From Planctomycetota bacterium (GTDB lineage: Bacteria; Planctomycetota; Phycisphaerae; Sedimentisphaerales; Anaerobacaceae): 44,175 bases of DNA. Positions 1 through 7,880 of this stretch are shown here, one piece after another. The stretch spans positions 1-44,175 of the forward strand of contig JAUWIG010000026.1 in assembly GCA_030605475.1 (NCBI GenBank), written 5' to 3'. The position numbers were made by a program, and so were the translations under genes. The first letter of the stretch is position 1; every line of letters begins with the position of its first letter. The notes beneath the pieces were generated by a model. The model made no database searches and was not told where the DNA came from. It was given only the letters and a program-made list of their open reading frames with translations.

Positions 1-530
<530 letters not shown>

Positions 531-597
531 GGGATATACTAGAACGCAGCCGATTACCACACACCGGCTGTGAAATGTCAGGCATTTTCGCTGTACG

Positions 598-617
598 CCC
601 TGAGCTTAGTCGAAGGG
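598..617 (+). repeat. Dispersed repeat, CCCTGAGC-n-GTCGAAGGG family
   Basis: This is one copy of a short imperfect palindrome that recurs in the window at 4577-4623, 7492-7541, 9457-9479 and 38878-38900. Here it lies in the 16S trailer before the terminator. Confidence 0.7.
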
Positions 618-639
618 TTGGCTTAACTGTTCTTGTAAT

Positions 640-678
640 AAAAGCGTCCTGTGAATCTTTGCAGGACGCTTTTCTTTT
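640..678 (+). terminator. Intrinsic terminator after 16S rRNA
   Basis: The stem AAAAGCGTCCTG (640-651) pairs with CAGGACGCTTTT (662-673) around a 10-nt loop and is followed by TTCTTTT. It lies about 115 nt after the 16S 3' end, so this rRNA transcript appears to end without a 23S gene. Confidence 0.85.
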
Positions 679-744
679 GTCGAGCCACGAGTCACGAGCG
701 ACAAGTGACAAAATGGCTTAACTGTTTTTACGTGCACACACTCC

Positions 745-772
745 TTGTCTTTACTTCAATTTTATTTATAAT
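745..772 (+). promoter_or_regulatory. Sigma-70-type promoter of the symporter gene
   Basis: TTGTCT (745-750), a 16-bp spacer and TATAAT (767-772) predict a transcript start near 779. This puts the in-frame ATG at 771 inside the -10 box and argues that translation starts at 840. A near-copy of this promoter is found at 2708-2735. Confidence 0.7.
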
Positions 773-839
773 GTCACCGCTTTTGTTTTTATTGTCCACC
801 ACAAGAGCCGCTAAAGAAAAACCGAAGGTTATTGGATTG

Positions 840-2540
840 ATGGGCTTGCATATAGCAGACATTTGTGTTTTGGTGTTTTATTTGATTGGCATTACCGCCA
901 TCGGCATTTGGGCTGCAAGGAGAATAAAAAGCATCGCCGATTTCTTTATGCCACGCAGATTCGGCAAAGCTATGATGGTAATGCACTCGTTCGGCACCGG
1001 CACACATTCCGACCAGGCCGTCAGCGTCGCCTCAAAAAGCTTCACGAACGGCCTTTCCGGAATCTGGTATCAGTGGCTCTGGTTGTTCGCAACGCCGTTT
1101 TACTGGTTGATTGCCCCGGTTATGAGGCGCTTCCGCGCCATAACTACTGCTGATGTCTTTGAGGCCAGGTTCGGACCCAGCGTCGCAATGTTATTTGCCG
1201 TCGTCGGAATGTTGAATCTTGCCGTTAACATCGGCGTTATGCTAAAGGGCTCAGGTGCGGTTATACAAGCAAGCACCGCAGGTTACGTCTCCTCCAATAT
1301 CGCCATAGCCGTAGTGACTGTAATGTTCGTAGCGTACGGAATGGCTGGAGGCCTCTCTGCAGCCATCGTTACCGACTTCATACAGGGCATTCTGACCATC
1401 ATCTTTTCTTTCATATTGCTTCCGTTTGTCTTAACCGCCGTAGGCGGATTGCACGGCATACGAGAAGCCATAAAGGACCCTAGTATGTTATCGCTTGTAG
1501 CCCCAGCCGAAATCGGATTTTTCTACATAGCCGTGATTGCCTTCAACGCCCTCGTCGGCGTCGTGACCCAGCCACACACTATGGGCACTTGTGCCGCCGG
1601 CAGGACTGAGACCGAAGGACGCGTTGGTTATATGTTTGGAAACGTCATTAAACGGATATGCACCGTAGCGTGGTGCCTGACCGGACTCGCCGCCGTTGTC
1701 TATTTCGCTGACAGAAATGTCGAGCCGGACCACGTCTTTGGCCTGGTAGCGCGGGACTTTCTGCCTAAGATATTGCCCGGCGTACTCGGCCTTTTCCTCG
1801 CAGCCCTTTTAGCTTCTGTGATGAGTTCCTGCGACTCATTTATGATTGCCTCATCAGGCCTGTTCACGGAAAATATCTACAAACGCCTGATACCCGATAG
1901 AACTCAAAAGCATTACATTTTCATTGCCCGCGTCGCATCACTGGTAATAGTAGCTGGCGGCGTAGCTTTTGCTTATTGGCTGCCAGGCGTTATAAAAGGC
2001 CTTGAAATTTTCTGGAAAATTTCGCCGATGATGGGCATTGCGTTCTGGCTGGGCCTTTTTTGGCGGCGCACTACCGTTGCCGGTGCCTGGGCCGCTACCC
2101 TCACTGCCTTTGCAACCTGGTGGCTGACCACCCAGTCTTTTTTCATTTCGTTTATGGTCGGCTTCCCCGGGGCCGAACAGTTAAGATTTGTAATGCTAAA
2201 AAGTACCGGCCCGGAAATCTATCTGCCCTGGCAGATGGTCTTCTACTTGGCCGCAGGCTCAGCAGTTGGAATCGTCGCAAGTTTGCTCACCAAACCGGTC
2301 GCAAAGGACAAACTCGATAATTTTTACGCCCTGGTACGGACTCCTGTTAGGCCCGGCGAGCAGGCCTCCGCCCCCTGCACTCTGCCCTCCGGTGTCGTTG
2401 TTCCTGAGAAGAAAAGTTTCTTCCCGAACACCAATCTTGAAATTCTGATTCCTTCTCGCACCTCGATTATTGGATTTCTCGTCGGCTGGGGCTGCGTCGC
2501 CGCTATCATTTACTCAGTTTACCTGATAGCAAAGATGTAA
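840..2540 (+). CDS. Sodium:solute symporter family (SSS) permease
   Basis: This is an integral-membrane protein of about 566 aa with roughly 13 hydrophobic segments, typical of the SSS/SLC5 family, which couples Na+ to uptake of sugars, organic acids or amino acids. The start is MGLHIADICVLVFYLIG; residues then read IKSIADFFMPRRFGKAMM, matching the SSS pattern in which TM1 is followed by a DFF/DYF motif. The substrate cannot be assigned. The frame is open from 651, but the first 63 codons cover the rRNA terminator and the promoter, so the start at 840 is preferred even though its ribosome-binding site is weak. The gene stands alone, with its own promoter and a terminator at 2674-2696. Confidence 0.9.
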   Translation: MGLHIADICVLVFYLIGITAIGIWAARRIKSIADFFMPRRFGKAMMVMHSFGTGTHSDQAVSVASKSFTNGLSGIWYQWLWLFATPFYWLIAPVMRRFRAITTADVFEARFGPSVAMLFAVVGMLNLAVNIGVMLKGSGAVIQASTAGYVSSNIAIAVVTVMFVAYGMAGGLSAAIVTDFIQGILTIIFSFILLPFVLTAVGGLHGIREAIKDPSMLSLVAPAEIGFFYIAVIAFNALVGVVTQPHTMGTCAAGRTETEGRVGYMFGNVIKRICTVAWCLTGLAAVVYFADRNVEPDHVFGLVARDFLPKILPGVLGLFLAALLASVMSSCDSFMIASSGLFTENIYKRLIPDRTQKHYIFIARVASLVIVAGGVAFAYWLPGVIKGLEIFWKISPMMGIAFWLGLFWRRTTVAGAWAATLTAFATWWLTTQSFFISFMVGFPGAEQLRFVMLKSTGPEIYLPWQMVFYLAAGSAVGIVASLLTKPVAKDKLDNFYALVRTPVRPGEQASAPCTLPSGVVVPEKKSFFPNTNLEILIPSRTSIIGFLVGWGCVAAIIYSVYLIAKM

Positions 2541-2588
2541 AGTCCTCAAACCGACCTCCCCACGCAGCCGGGGACCCAGTCTCTGTTT

Positions 2589-2626
2589 GTCATTGCGAGG
2601 CCTGCGAAGCAAGCCGTGGCAATCTC
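2589..2626 (+). repeat. Dispersed repeat, GTCATTGCGAG...GCAATCTC family
   Basis: This copy has an insertion in the middle (CCTGCGAAGCAAGCCGTG). Three tighter copies form a tandem inside queG at 37916-38019. Confidence 0.7.
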
Positions 2627-2673
2627 ATCCACCAATAGTAAATAGTCAATAGTAAATAATCGATTAAAACCGC

Positions 2674-2696
2674 CTCGGCCCTGCCGGGACTTTTTT
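2674..2696 (+). terminator. Intrinsic terminator downstream of the symporter gene
   Basis: CTCGGC (2674-2679) pairs with GCCGGG (2683-2688, with one G-U pair) around a CCT loop and is followed by ACTTTTTT. Confidence 0.65.
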
Positions 2697-2707
2697 ACAC
2701 CTCTTCC

Positions 2708-2735
2708 TTGTCTTTATCTGAATGTTATTTATAAT
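2708..2735 (+). promoter_or_regulatory. Sigma-70-type promoter with start codon at the +1 position
   Basis: TTGTCT (2708-2713), a 16-bp spacer and TATAAT (2730-2735) predict a transcript start near 2742-2743, exactly at the ATG of the dam-like remnant. That would give a leaderless mRNA. The flanking words CCTTGTCTTTA and TTATTTATAAT also occur at 743-772, so the two promoters share more than the two boxes. Confidence 0.65.
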
Positions 2736-2742
2736 ACCACCT

Positions 2743-2823
2743 ATGACTGTTATTGCGGAAAAATCAACCCTGGCAAAACCGTTCTTAAAATGGGCAGGCG
2801 GGGGTAACCCGGCAGGCGATTAG
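2743..2823 (+). pseudogene. Truncated start of a DNA adenine methylase gene
   Basis: The 26-codon frame begins MTVIAEKSTLAKPFLKWAGG. The block KPFLKWAGG is the N-terminal S-adenosylmethionine-binding motif (usually KPFLKWAGGK) of Dam-type (D12 class) adenine methylases. The frame then ends after GNPAGD, and the downstream sequence shows no further methylase. A promoter with good spacing is intact just upstream. I read it as the leftover 5' end of a deleted dam-like gene. A translated peptide of 26 aa cannot be excluded. Confidence 0.6.
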
Positions 2824-2926
2824 TCGCAGGTTTTTTCGGTGCGGTGGCGTTGAAAGAAATAGAGTGTTTTTAGGAGCAAGGCTGATAAAATGCAGGTTCT
2901 TAGCCCTTTTTTAAAAGGATCGATTT

Positions 2927-3268
2927 ATGACTTTCGATAATAGCAAATCATCGCAGCGACAAAGAGACGAAGAATCTGTTGAGATTCTCAGAAAGCTTAG
3001 GGAGAAGTTGCTCTCTGACGATATTTCAACTGCGAGACTGGCGGCTTTGAATCTGTCATGGAAACAAGAGGATGGCTTAGCTATACTCACGGAGGCATTA
3101 TTCGGCAACTATCAAAGGACAGCTAAAAAGGCAGCAGCCTACGGACTGAGGAGTATGAATGGCAGAATGCAGAAAATGGCTTTGGAGGTTCTTGAGCAAG
3201 GGCTAAAACATCGTGACCGTACTACAAAAGCTGCATGTGTTAAGTCTATATCCCTGATGAAAGGTTAG
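2927..3268 (+). CDS. Small alpha-helical protein with HEAT-like repeats
   Basis: This 113-aa soluble protein begins MTFDNSKSSQRQRDEESVEI. Two or three helical pairs are visible, such as DISTARLAALNLSWKQEDGL, TAKKAAAYGLRSM and QKMALEVLEQGLKHRD. These resemble HEAT or armadillo-type repeats, where A-A-x-x-L positions line the helices. AAAGGA seven nucleotides before the ATG is a good ribosome-binding site. The function is unknown. The neighbouring small gene at 3323 could be co-transcribed (54-nt gap). Confidence 0.75.
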   Translation: MTFDNSKSSQRQRDEESVEILRKLREKLLSDDISTARLAALNLSWKQEDGLAILTEALFGNYQRTAKKAAAYGLRSMNGRMQKMALEVLEQGLKHRDRTTKAACVKSISLMKG

Positions 3269-3322
3269 CTTTCGGGGACAGGTTAAGAAATACAAGTCAT
3301 TTTCAAGCAAGGAGAAACAGAT

Positions 3323-3430
3323 ATGGGCGATAAGGGAAAAAAAGATAAAGGAAAAAGAGAACAACAGAAAAAGGCCCAGCTTAATCCAAAGGAAAAACGA
3401 AGATTAAAAAAGGAAAAGAAGAATAAATAA
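3323..3430 (+). CDS. Small lysine-rich protein (35 aa)
   Basis: The frame encodes MGDKGKKDKGKREQQKKAQL followed by NPKEKRRLKKEKKNK: almost entirely Lys, Arg, Glu, Gln and Gly with no hydrophobic core. A strong Shine-Dalgarno, AAGGAG at 3309-3314, stands eight nucleotides before the ATG, which is the main reason for calling it a gene. From memory, similar very basic 'MGDKGKKDK' miniproteins occur in various bacteria, with unknown role. Nucleic-acid or ribosome binding is a guess based on charge only. Confidence 0.65.
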   Translation: MGDKGKKDKGKREQQKKAQLNPKEKRRLKKEKKNK

Positions 3431-3581
3431 TTGCCAGGTGGTGTTCGCAGTTGAAGGCCGCCATATTATTCCTTGGAATAAGCCGGAACCATAAGATAAA
3501 ATGCTGGTTTGGTCTTCCACAGTAGGCGTTTGTTAATTAAGAACAGAAGTGTGAAATTACAGTTGGAGGCGAAAGAGAAAA

Positions 3582-4109
3582 ATGGCCAATTTTGGTAACC
3601 GTATCATTCGAGCCGCCAGACTCGACGTTGCTTTATATGAGGAAGTCGAGGCTGATAAGTCTGCGTTAGGTCAGGCTATGGGCGTTGTGGTTTTGTCCAG
3701 TGTTGCAGCTGGAATAGGAAGTGCTTCAAAAGCTGGGATTCTTGGAATGTTGATTGGAGTAGTTGTATCTCTTGTGGGATGGTATATCTGGGCGTACTTG
3801 ACTTATTTTATTGGTACAAGGTTGCTTCCAGAGCCACAGACTAAAGCTGACCATGGAGAGTTGTTGCGAACAATTGGTTTTTCGAGTTCTCCCGGGCTGA
3901 TTCGAGTGCTTGGTGTTATCCCGGTGATGCGAGGTATTGTTTTCACTATTGCCGCAATTTGGATGCTGGTTGCAATGATAATTGCAGTTAGACAAGCTCT
4001 TGATTACAGCAGTACACTCCGGGCCATAGGGGTTTGTGCCATCGGTTGGGTCGTTCAAATTGTACTGTTTGTGTTATTGTTTTCTATTTTCGGTGGCCTT
4101 GTCAGATAA
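3582..4109 (+). CDS. Yip1-like integral membrane protein
   Basis: This 175-aa protein has a short amphipathic N-terminus (MANFGNRIIRAARLDVALYE) and five hydrophobic segments. The order is characteristic of the bacterial Yip1/YIP1-family: early membrane segments, the GWYIWAYLTYFIG stretch, a polar loop with GELLRTIGFSSSPGL, then paired C-terminal helices with QALDYSSTLRAIGVCAIGW. Bacterial members have no established role. GGAGG lies about 12 nt before the ATG, somewhat far. The gene stands alone, and downstream come only repeats. Confidence 0.8.
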   Translation: MANFGNRIIRAARLDVALYEEVEADKSALGQAMGVVVLSSVAAGIGSASKAGILGMLIGVVVSLVGWYIWAYLTYFIGTRLLPEPQTKADHGELLRTIGFSSSPGLIRVLGVIPVMRGIVFTIAAIWMLVAMIIAVRQALDYSSTLRAIGVCAIGWVVQIVLFVLLFSIFGGLVR

Positions 4110-4148
4110 TTTGATGCCAACTCGGCCACGCTCCTGCTCCTCGGCTTG

Positions 4149-4194
4149 CCCCGTTAGAAGTAAGGTGCCGGACCCGTATGGACTTCTAATGGGG
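4149..4194 (+). repeat. Palindromic repeat CCCCGTTAGAAGT...ACTTCTAATGGGG
   Basis: The 13-nt arms are complementary (one G-U) around a 20-nt loop. The same arm sequence appears in a nested arrangement at 8571-8696, so this is a dispersed family, possibly a small non-autonomous element. The whole stretch 4110-4733 contains no gene I can support, only hairpins and repeats. Confidence 0.7.
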
Positions 4195-4450
4195 CTTCGG
4201 CGCAATTGCTTTACGAAAACGCAGAACATAAATAGTTATGCACCAAAGGTGATTTTTCTCAGCCATATTGGTTAAATTGCTAAAATCCGCCGGAGTTTAC
4301 CCGCCGCTTGCCCGCCATCAGTGTGGCGGGTTTGTCTTGCGGGCGGGGCGAAACCAAATTCCTCTAATCCGTCAAACCAAATTCTGACTCCTGATTTCTG
4401 ACTCCTGACTTCTGATTTAAGAATCCGTCAAATCAAAAACAACATCAGAT

Positions 4451-4495
4451 AAAAAAAGCTCGTAGTCCTTTCGATTAGTCAAAAGGACTATGAGC
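4451..4495 (-). terminator. Strong hairpin with T-run on the minus strand
   Basis: GCTCGTAGTCCTTT (4458-4471) pairs with AAAGGACTATGAGC (4482-4495). On the minus strand the stem is followed by TTTTTTT (4451-4457), which makes a textbook intrinsic terminator. It could end transcription from the minus-strand DUF2971/methyltransferase island 270 nt away. Confidence 0.7.
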
Positions 4496-4576
4496 ATTAC
4501 AACCAACAAACCTCAACCAACGAGATAGCTCTCCGTTAGGAGTCCCTATGACTGCCACAGGTACGAAATACGTTTA

Positions 4577-4623
4577 CCCTGAGCGAAGTCCTGAGCCGTG
4601 TCGAAGGGCGGAGCCGAAGGGAG
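4577..4623 (+). repeat. Dispersed repeat, CCCTGAGCGAAGTC...GAAGGG family
   Basis: This copy is extended by CCTGAGCCGTGTCGAAGGGCGGAGCCGAAGGG. It interrupts a short frame that starts at 4548 behind a plausible ribosome-binding site (GGAG), so that frame is not regarded as a gene. Confidence 0.7.
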
Positions 4624-4733
4624 ATACGATTTTAATCCCACTCACCAATCACCAACCCCCATTAATCAATAATCATTTAAAAAGGTCGACCGATAAGCAT
4701 CATTACACACAATTCAAATCAGGAGATCAACTA

Positions 4734-4811
4734 TGAGTGACATTAACAAGGAAGTTGGCTTTTTCAGTAATCTATCGCTACTATATCCAAGCCAAATTCT
4801 TTTTTCTTAAC
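4734..4811 (+). pseudogene. Truncated gene start (MSDINKEVGFFSN...)
   Basis: A good ribosome-binding site (AGGAGA at 4721-4726) precedes ATG at 4734, but after about ten codons the frame enters the antisense of the 3' end of the DUF2971 gene (stop at 4764) and then ends. I read it as the start of a gene cut off when the minus-strand module arrived. No family is recognisable from so few residues. Confidence 0.4.
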
Positions 4812-5567
4812 TCTTGTCTCATACAGAATAGGGCGATGTTCTCTTTTGTTACACCATTTGTGAATTTTTTCTTTGTTTTCAGCTGTAATTTGACAGCCAA
4901 GTATAACTCCAGTTAGTAGCTCTCTTGGGAAAGTATAAACCCCGGGACCTTTGTTATGCTCTATAATTCGCCACTCTTGTTCATACTCCCAAAAAATCGC
5001 TTTTGTTAAAAGCGAAGCTTCTGTTTTTGCCTGCTGCGAACTTCTGAAAAAGTTGACTGCGGGATAATTCTGCTTGTATATAATCTTCTGGGATCGGCCA
5101 AAAAATTCAGTGGTTGCATTAAATTCTAAACAGAATCCGGCATGGCTTGTTGAGTAATGCGACCACATGAGAATGTCATTCTTCTTTGCAGACATACAAA
5201 AAACACCCATTTGATCTAAGAACGAATAACCCAGATTATCTGGAATCTCCTTATATAGCCCCTTTTTGATTATTTGATCAACTTCTGCAAATCTTTGTTT
5301 TCTGGTCAAGTCTGGTCTGCGTCTTTTATAAACTTGCAATAGGTACTGTTTCCACTCTTTCTTTGTTGCGTCATAGATTAAACCAACCTTCGAATCAAAA
5401 GGGTCGTTAAATTCCTTCGGTGAAGGAAGATAAATTTTGTTCTTAGTAAATATTTCCTCTGTGTATTCAGGGTGATCCTCGTCAAATTTGTAATATTTGT
5501 ATAACAATTGTGGCTCGGCTTTGTTATCATCCGAATGAGTGTTAGAGTTTTGTTCAACAATTCTCAT
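4764..5567 (-). CDS. DUF2971 domain protein
   Basis: This 267-aa soluble protein shows the usual DUF2971 landmarks in order: LLYKYYKF near residue 21, the FNDPFDS block near 53, a middle block GVFCMSAKKNDILMWSHYS, then HAGFCLEFN, and the late IFWEYEQEWRII block. The family's biochemical role is not settled. Members are often found in accessory or defence-type gene neighbourhoods, and here it lies 200 nt from a DNA methyltransferase. AGGAGA about ten nucleotides before the ATG supports the start. The AT-rich sequence and isolated position suggest horizontal acquisition. Confidence 0.85.
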   Translation of the reverse strand: MRIVEQNSNTHSDDNKAEPQLLYKYYKFDEDHPEYTEEIFTKNKIYLPSPKEFNDPFDSKVGLIYDATKKEWKQYLLQVYKRRRPDLTRKQRFAEVDQIIKKGLYKEIPDNLGYSFLDQMGVFCMSAKKNDILMWSHYSTSHAGFCLEFNATTEFFGRSQKIIYKQNYPAVNFFRSSQQAKTEASLLTKAIFWEYEQEWRIIEHNKGPGVYTFPRELLTGVILGCQITAENKEKIHKWCNKREHRPILYETRVKKKEFGLDIVAIDY

Positions 5568-5650
5568 CTGATTTCTGTCTCCTACATTCTTTCGCCAACC
5601 ATCTGGTCCCCGCTTTTACACTCAGGGTTTTCTTATTTTATGTTGTGGAT

Positions 5651-5679
5651 TTGACAAAATCCAGTAACTGATCCATAAT
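5651..5679 (+). promoter_or_regulatory. Near-consensus promoter facing into the 3' end of the methyltransferase gene
   Basis: TTGACA (5651-5656), a 17-bp spacer and CATAAT (5674-5679) give a predicted transcript start at 5686, which is the A of an ATG. No ribosome-binding site is present, so the product would be leaderless. Confidence 0.65.
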
Positions 5680-5685
5680 AGCCTC

Positions 5686-5790
5686 ATGCAAAACAAAGCA
5701 GAACAATACAAAAATAACCCCGAATTTCAGGAATTTCTTAATAGAGAGTTTGGTGAAGTTGCTCTTAGTCAGCCCCTAATAATCCTCTAA
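5686..5790 (+). pseudogene. Truncated gene start (MQNKAEQYKNNPEFQEF...)
   Basis: The 34-codon frame begins at the predicted transcript start and reads MQNKAEQYKNNPEFQEFLNR, then EFGEVALSQ. Its last codons are the antisense of the 3' end of the methyltransferase gene (5776). The first 25-30 codons look like a real N-terminus that has lost its gene. The PEFQEFLNREF string weakly recalls the N-terminus of planctomycete molybdopterin oxidoreductase-like proteins, but this is too short to rely on. Confidence 0.35.
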
Positions 5791-6603
5791 AAATGTAAGC
5801 TGTAGTTCATTGTCTATTCCCTCTTTTTTCATTTTCAGACGATATTTTTCGTCGATTTTACCTTTTTTTAACCTGTCAATGATAATTTCATGGTATTTTT
5901 TATCAATCTCAGCGGATATATATTGCCTGCCAAGAAATTTACACATCTCTATTTCTGAACCACTCCCGCCGAAAAGAACTAAAACAACGTCTTTAGGCAT
6001 AGTGCAGGATTTAATTAACATCTCAGAAAGTTTCTGTGGAATCTGGCAGGCGTGAAATGTCTTCTCTTTACTTACATTTTTTACCATATCAAAATAAAGC
6101 CAATCATAAGGCATTCTTCCTTTTGAACCGTTGGCTAAATTTCGTAAAATTCGTTTGTCTGTGGGGTTTTTGTAAGAAACAGCCACATTGTCCTTATAAA
6201 ACTTATTATGGCTTGTCTTTCTACAGTGCAGAATACTCCTGTGAGCGGTAGTAAACCGGCGGGGTGAATGACCAACGTTTGTATTATAAGCCCAAACATA
6301 GTCTAAAACTTCATAGCAAACATTGTCCAGATACTTAACCCGCAAATATGCGTTTTGTTTCGGGTAGTTTATTAAAAACATATTTCCATCATCTTTAAGT
6401 ACCCTTAGAGATTCTTTTGCTAATTCAATATACCATTCAACATATTCATCAAAAGTTTTTGTATAAGATTTATCACCGTACTTTATCCCAACATTGTAAT
6501 CTGGATCCCCATAGACCATATCAACGCATCTATCAGGCAGCTCTTTCAAAAGTTCCATAATATCTTTTAGAAAAACTTTATTTAAGTATTTCTTCATAGC
6601 CAT
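5776..6603 (-). CDS. Beta-class site-specific DNA methyltransferase (adenine-N6 or cytosine-N4)
   Basis: This 275-aa protein would transfer a methyl group from S-adenosylmethionine to an exocyclic amino group of DNA. The catalytic motif IV lies near the N-terminus (DPDY at residues 33-36), the region in between contains the likely target-recognition part, and the SAM-binding motif I (LFGGSGSE) lies near residues 206-213. The IV-before-I order is that of the beta group. Motif IV is normally (D/N/S)PP(Y/F/W); here the second proline is Asp, confirmed from codons CCA GAT TAC. The gene begins three nucleotides after the stop of the gene at 6607, so the two form an operon. No methylation site can be predicted. 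Confidence 0.85.
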   Translation of the reverse strand: MAMKKYLNKVFLKDIMELLKELPDRCVDMVYGDPDYNVGIKYGDKSYTKTFDEYVEWYIELAKESLRVLKDDGNMFLINYPKQNAYLRVKYLDNVCYEVLDYVWAYNTNVGHSPRRFTTAHRSILHCRKTSHNKFYKDNVAVSYKNPTDKRILRNLANGSKGRMPYDWLYFDMVKNVSKEKTFHACQIPQKLSEMLIKSCTMPKDVVLVLFGGSGSEIEMCKFLGRQYISAEIDKKYHEIIIDRLKKGKIDEKYRLKMKKEGIDNELQLTFLEDY

Positions 6604-6606
6604 GGT

Positions 6607-7257
6607 TTATCTCTTGTATGGTTCCCATTCAATGTCACACTTTTTCATAAAACTTTTTAATCTGTCTGGATCTTTCACTTTTTCTAACGCTTCTTTAAGT
6701 CTACTTTTATTATTTTCATTCGCTGCATACTTAAAGAAGTTGAACAAAAATGAGCGTCCTTCATTGTCCCAGTAGACAATATCCTCCATAATGAACAACC
6801 ACTTTATAACCTTCAAGAGCAGTTCGGGCTTTGCTCCGCGCTTGAATGGTCTTTTTAGCCCACCACGCTTCTTTAATATAGCATCAACGTCGTTCTCTTT
6901 GCAATGATATATTTCAGCAATAGCCTGCCATAATTTCTTAAATTTTCTGGGACTCTTAAGATTCTTCCTTCTCAAATCCAGCGCAATCTCTTCATGACTT
7001 CCACTCCCAAGCACGTGACTCGTGACTACATCTACTTTAAAATCAAAGTTCTTTTTATGTCCTGGCCTGACAATATAAAGCACTTGTTCGTCTGGGAGAT
7101 TTTCTACAGGATATCGGAACACTACACCTTTTCCCTTTTTACGATATTCTGTTTTGATAAAGGCATTGACGACTTTTTTGACTATTTCATGACGAGCCAG
7201 AAAACCTTTAATTTCAATCATTTTCCCAGTGATAACCGTCTGTTCTTTTTTCGCCAT
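6607..7257 (-). CDS. Unknown partner of the DNA methyltransferase; candidate restriction endonuclease
   Basis: This 216-aa, strongly basic (Lys-rich) soluble protein belongs to no family I recognise. It is first in a two-gene minus-strand operon with the methyltransferase, which is the classic position for a restriction enzyme or a specificity/control protein. A possible nuclease-like acidic stretch is NFDFKVDVV around residue 70, but no convincing PD-(D/E)XK or HNH motif is visible. GAGGCGG upstream of the ATG serves as ribosome-binding site. A nuclease role is inferred from position alone. Confidence 0.6.
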   Translation of the reverse strand: MAKKEQTVITGKMIEIKGFLARHEIVKKVVNAFIKTEYRKKGKGVVFRYPVENLPDEQVLYIVRPGHKKNFDFKVDVVTSHVLGSGSHEEIALDLRRKNLKSPRKFKKLWQAIAEIYHCKENDVDAILKKRGGLKRPFKRGAKPELLLKVIKWLFIMEDIVYWDNEGRSFLFNFFKYAANENNKSRLKEALEKVKDPDRLKSFMKKCDIEWEPYKR

Positions 7258-7491
7258 GTATTTACCGCCTCATTTAAAGGTTCAAATATACTGCACCATA
7301 CACTCAGACCATACAATAATCAAAGGCGGTCATCACGTCAAATGGAAATCCCTCGCCAGAAACCAAACGCGGAAAGTTCTACCTCATAATCCATTCGCAT
7401 CTATTTATCTTTCGCAAGCCCAAGCCAGATGAAAATCTTTCCCGCATTAGATACAGTTCCGCCTTTTAACCTTGTACTCGCGCAGAGCTTG

Positions 7492-7541
7492 CCCTGAGCT
7501 ATGTCCTGAGTGACATCGAAGGGGAAGCCGAAGGGTCGAAG
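7492..7541 (+). repeat. Dispersed repeat, CCCTGAGC...CGAAGGG family
   Basis: This is a long variant (CCCTGAGCTATGTCCTGAGTGACATCGAAGGGG plus GAAGCCGAAGGG), similar in build to the copy at 4577. It is one of the two repeats filling the gene-free stretch 7258-7880, in which I see nothing else supportable. Confidence 0.65.
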
Positions 7542-7554
7542 GATTAAAATCGCA

Positions 7555-7612
7555 TATCCGCCGTAGCTGGATTCTGTGAAGCTTTAAGCAAAGCAGAATA
7601 GCGAAGGTGGAC
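7555..7612 (+). repeat. Palindromic repeat TCCGCCGTAGCT...AGCGAAGGTGGA
   Basis: The left arm TCCGCCGTAGCTGGATTCTG and right arm CAGAATAGCGAAGGTGGA form an imperfect hairpin around GTGAAGCTTTAAGCAAAG. Shorter relatives (GTCCGCCGTAGGCGGA) occur at the right edge of the window at 43893 and 44062. Confidence 0.6.
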
Positions 7613-7880
7613 CAAATTCTTAGATAACGATTGCTCATAATAGTATCAACTTTTTGAATTGTAAATTGTTTTCGGCCAAAATCAGTTGACTCTTTCATTA
7701 AGGCGGTTTACTTTATGACAGTAAAGCTTGACTTTAGGCTCGAATATCGCGTTATAGCGGTTAATAAAGCTGGCGAAGGACAAGCCAGCAATACGGTGAT
7801 GGCGGTGCTGTGAAGACTTGAATATTCGGTTAGCCGTGCAAAGTATGTATTGTCGAGTCTTTCTTATTTGGAGATAGATT

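Noticed and set aside
651..839. Frame extension of the symporter upstream of 840
   Set aside because: It overlaps the 16S terminator and the promoter boxes, and gives an N-terminus unlike the SSS family.
4548..4736. 62-codon frame beginning MTATGTKYVYPE
   Set aside because: Despite a GGAG ahead of the ATG, most of it is translated dispersed repeat and the end overlaps the ribosome-binding site of another remnant.
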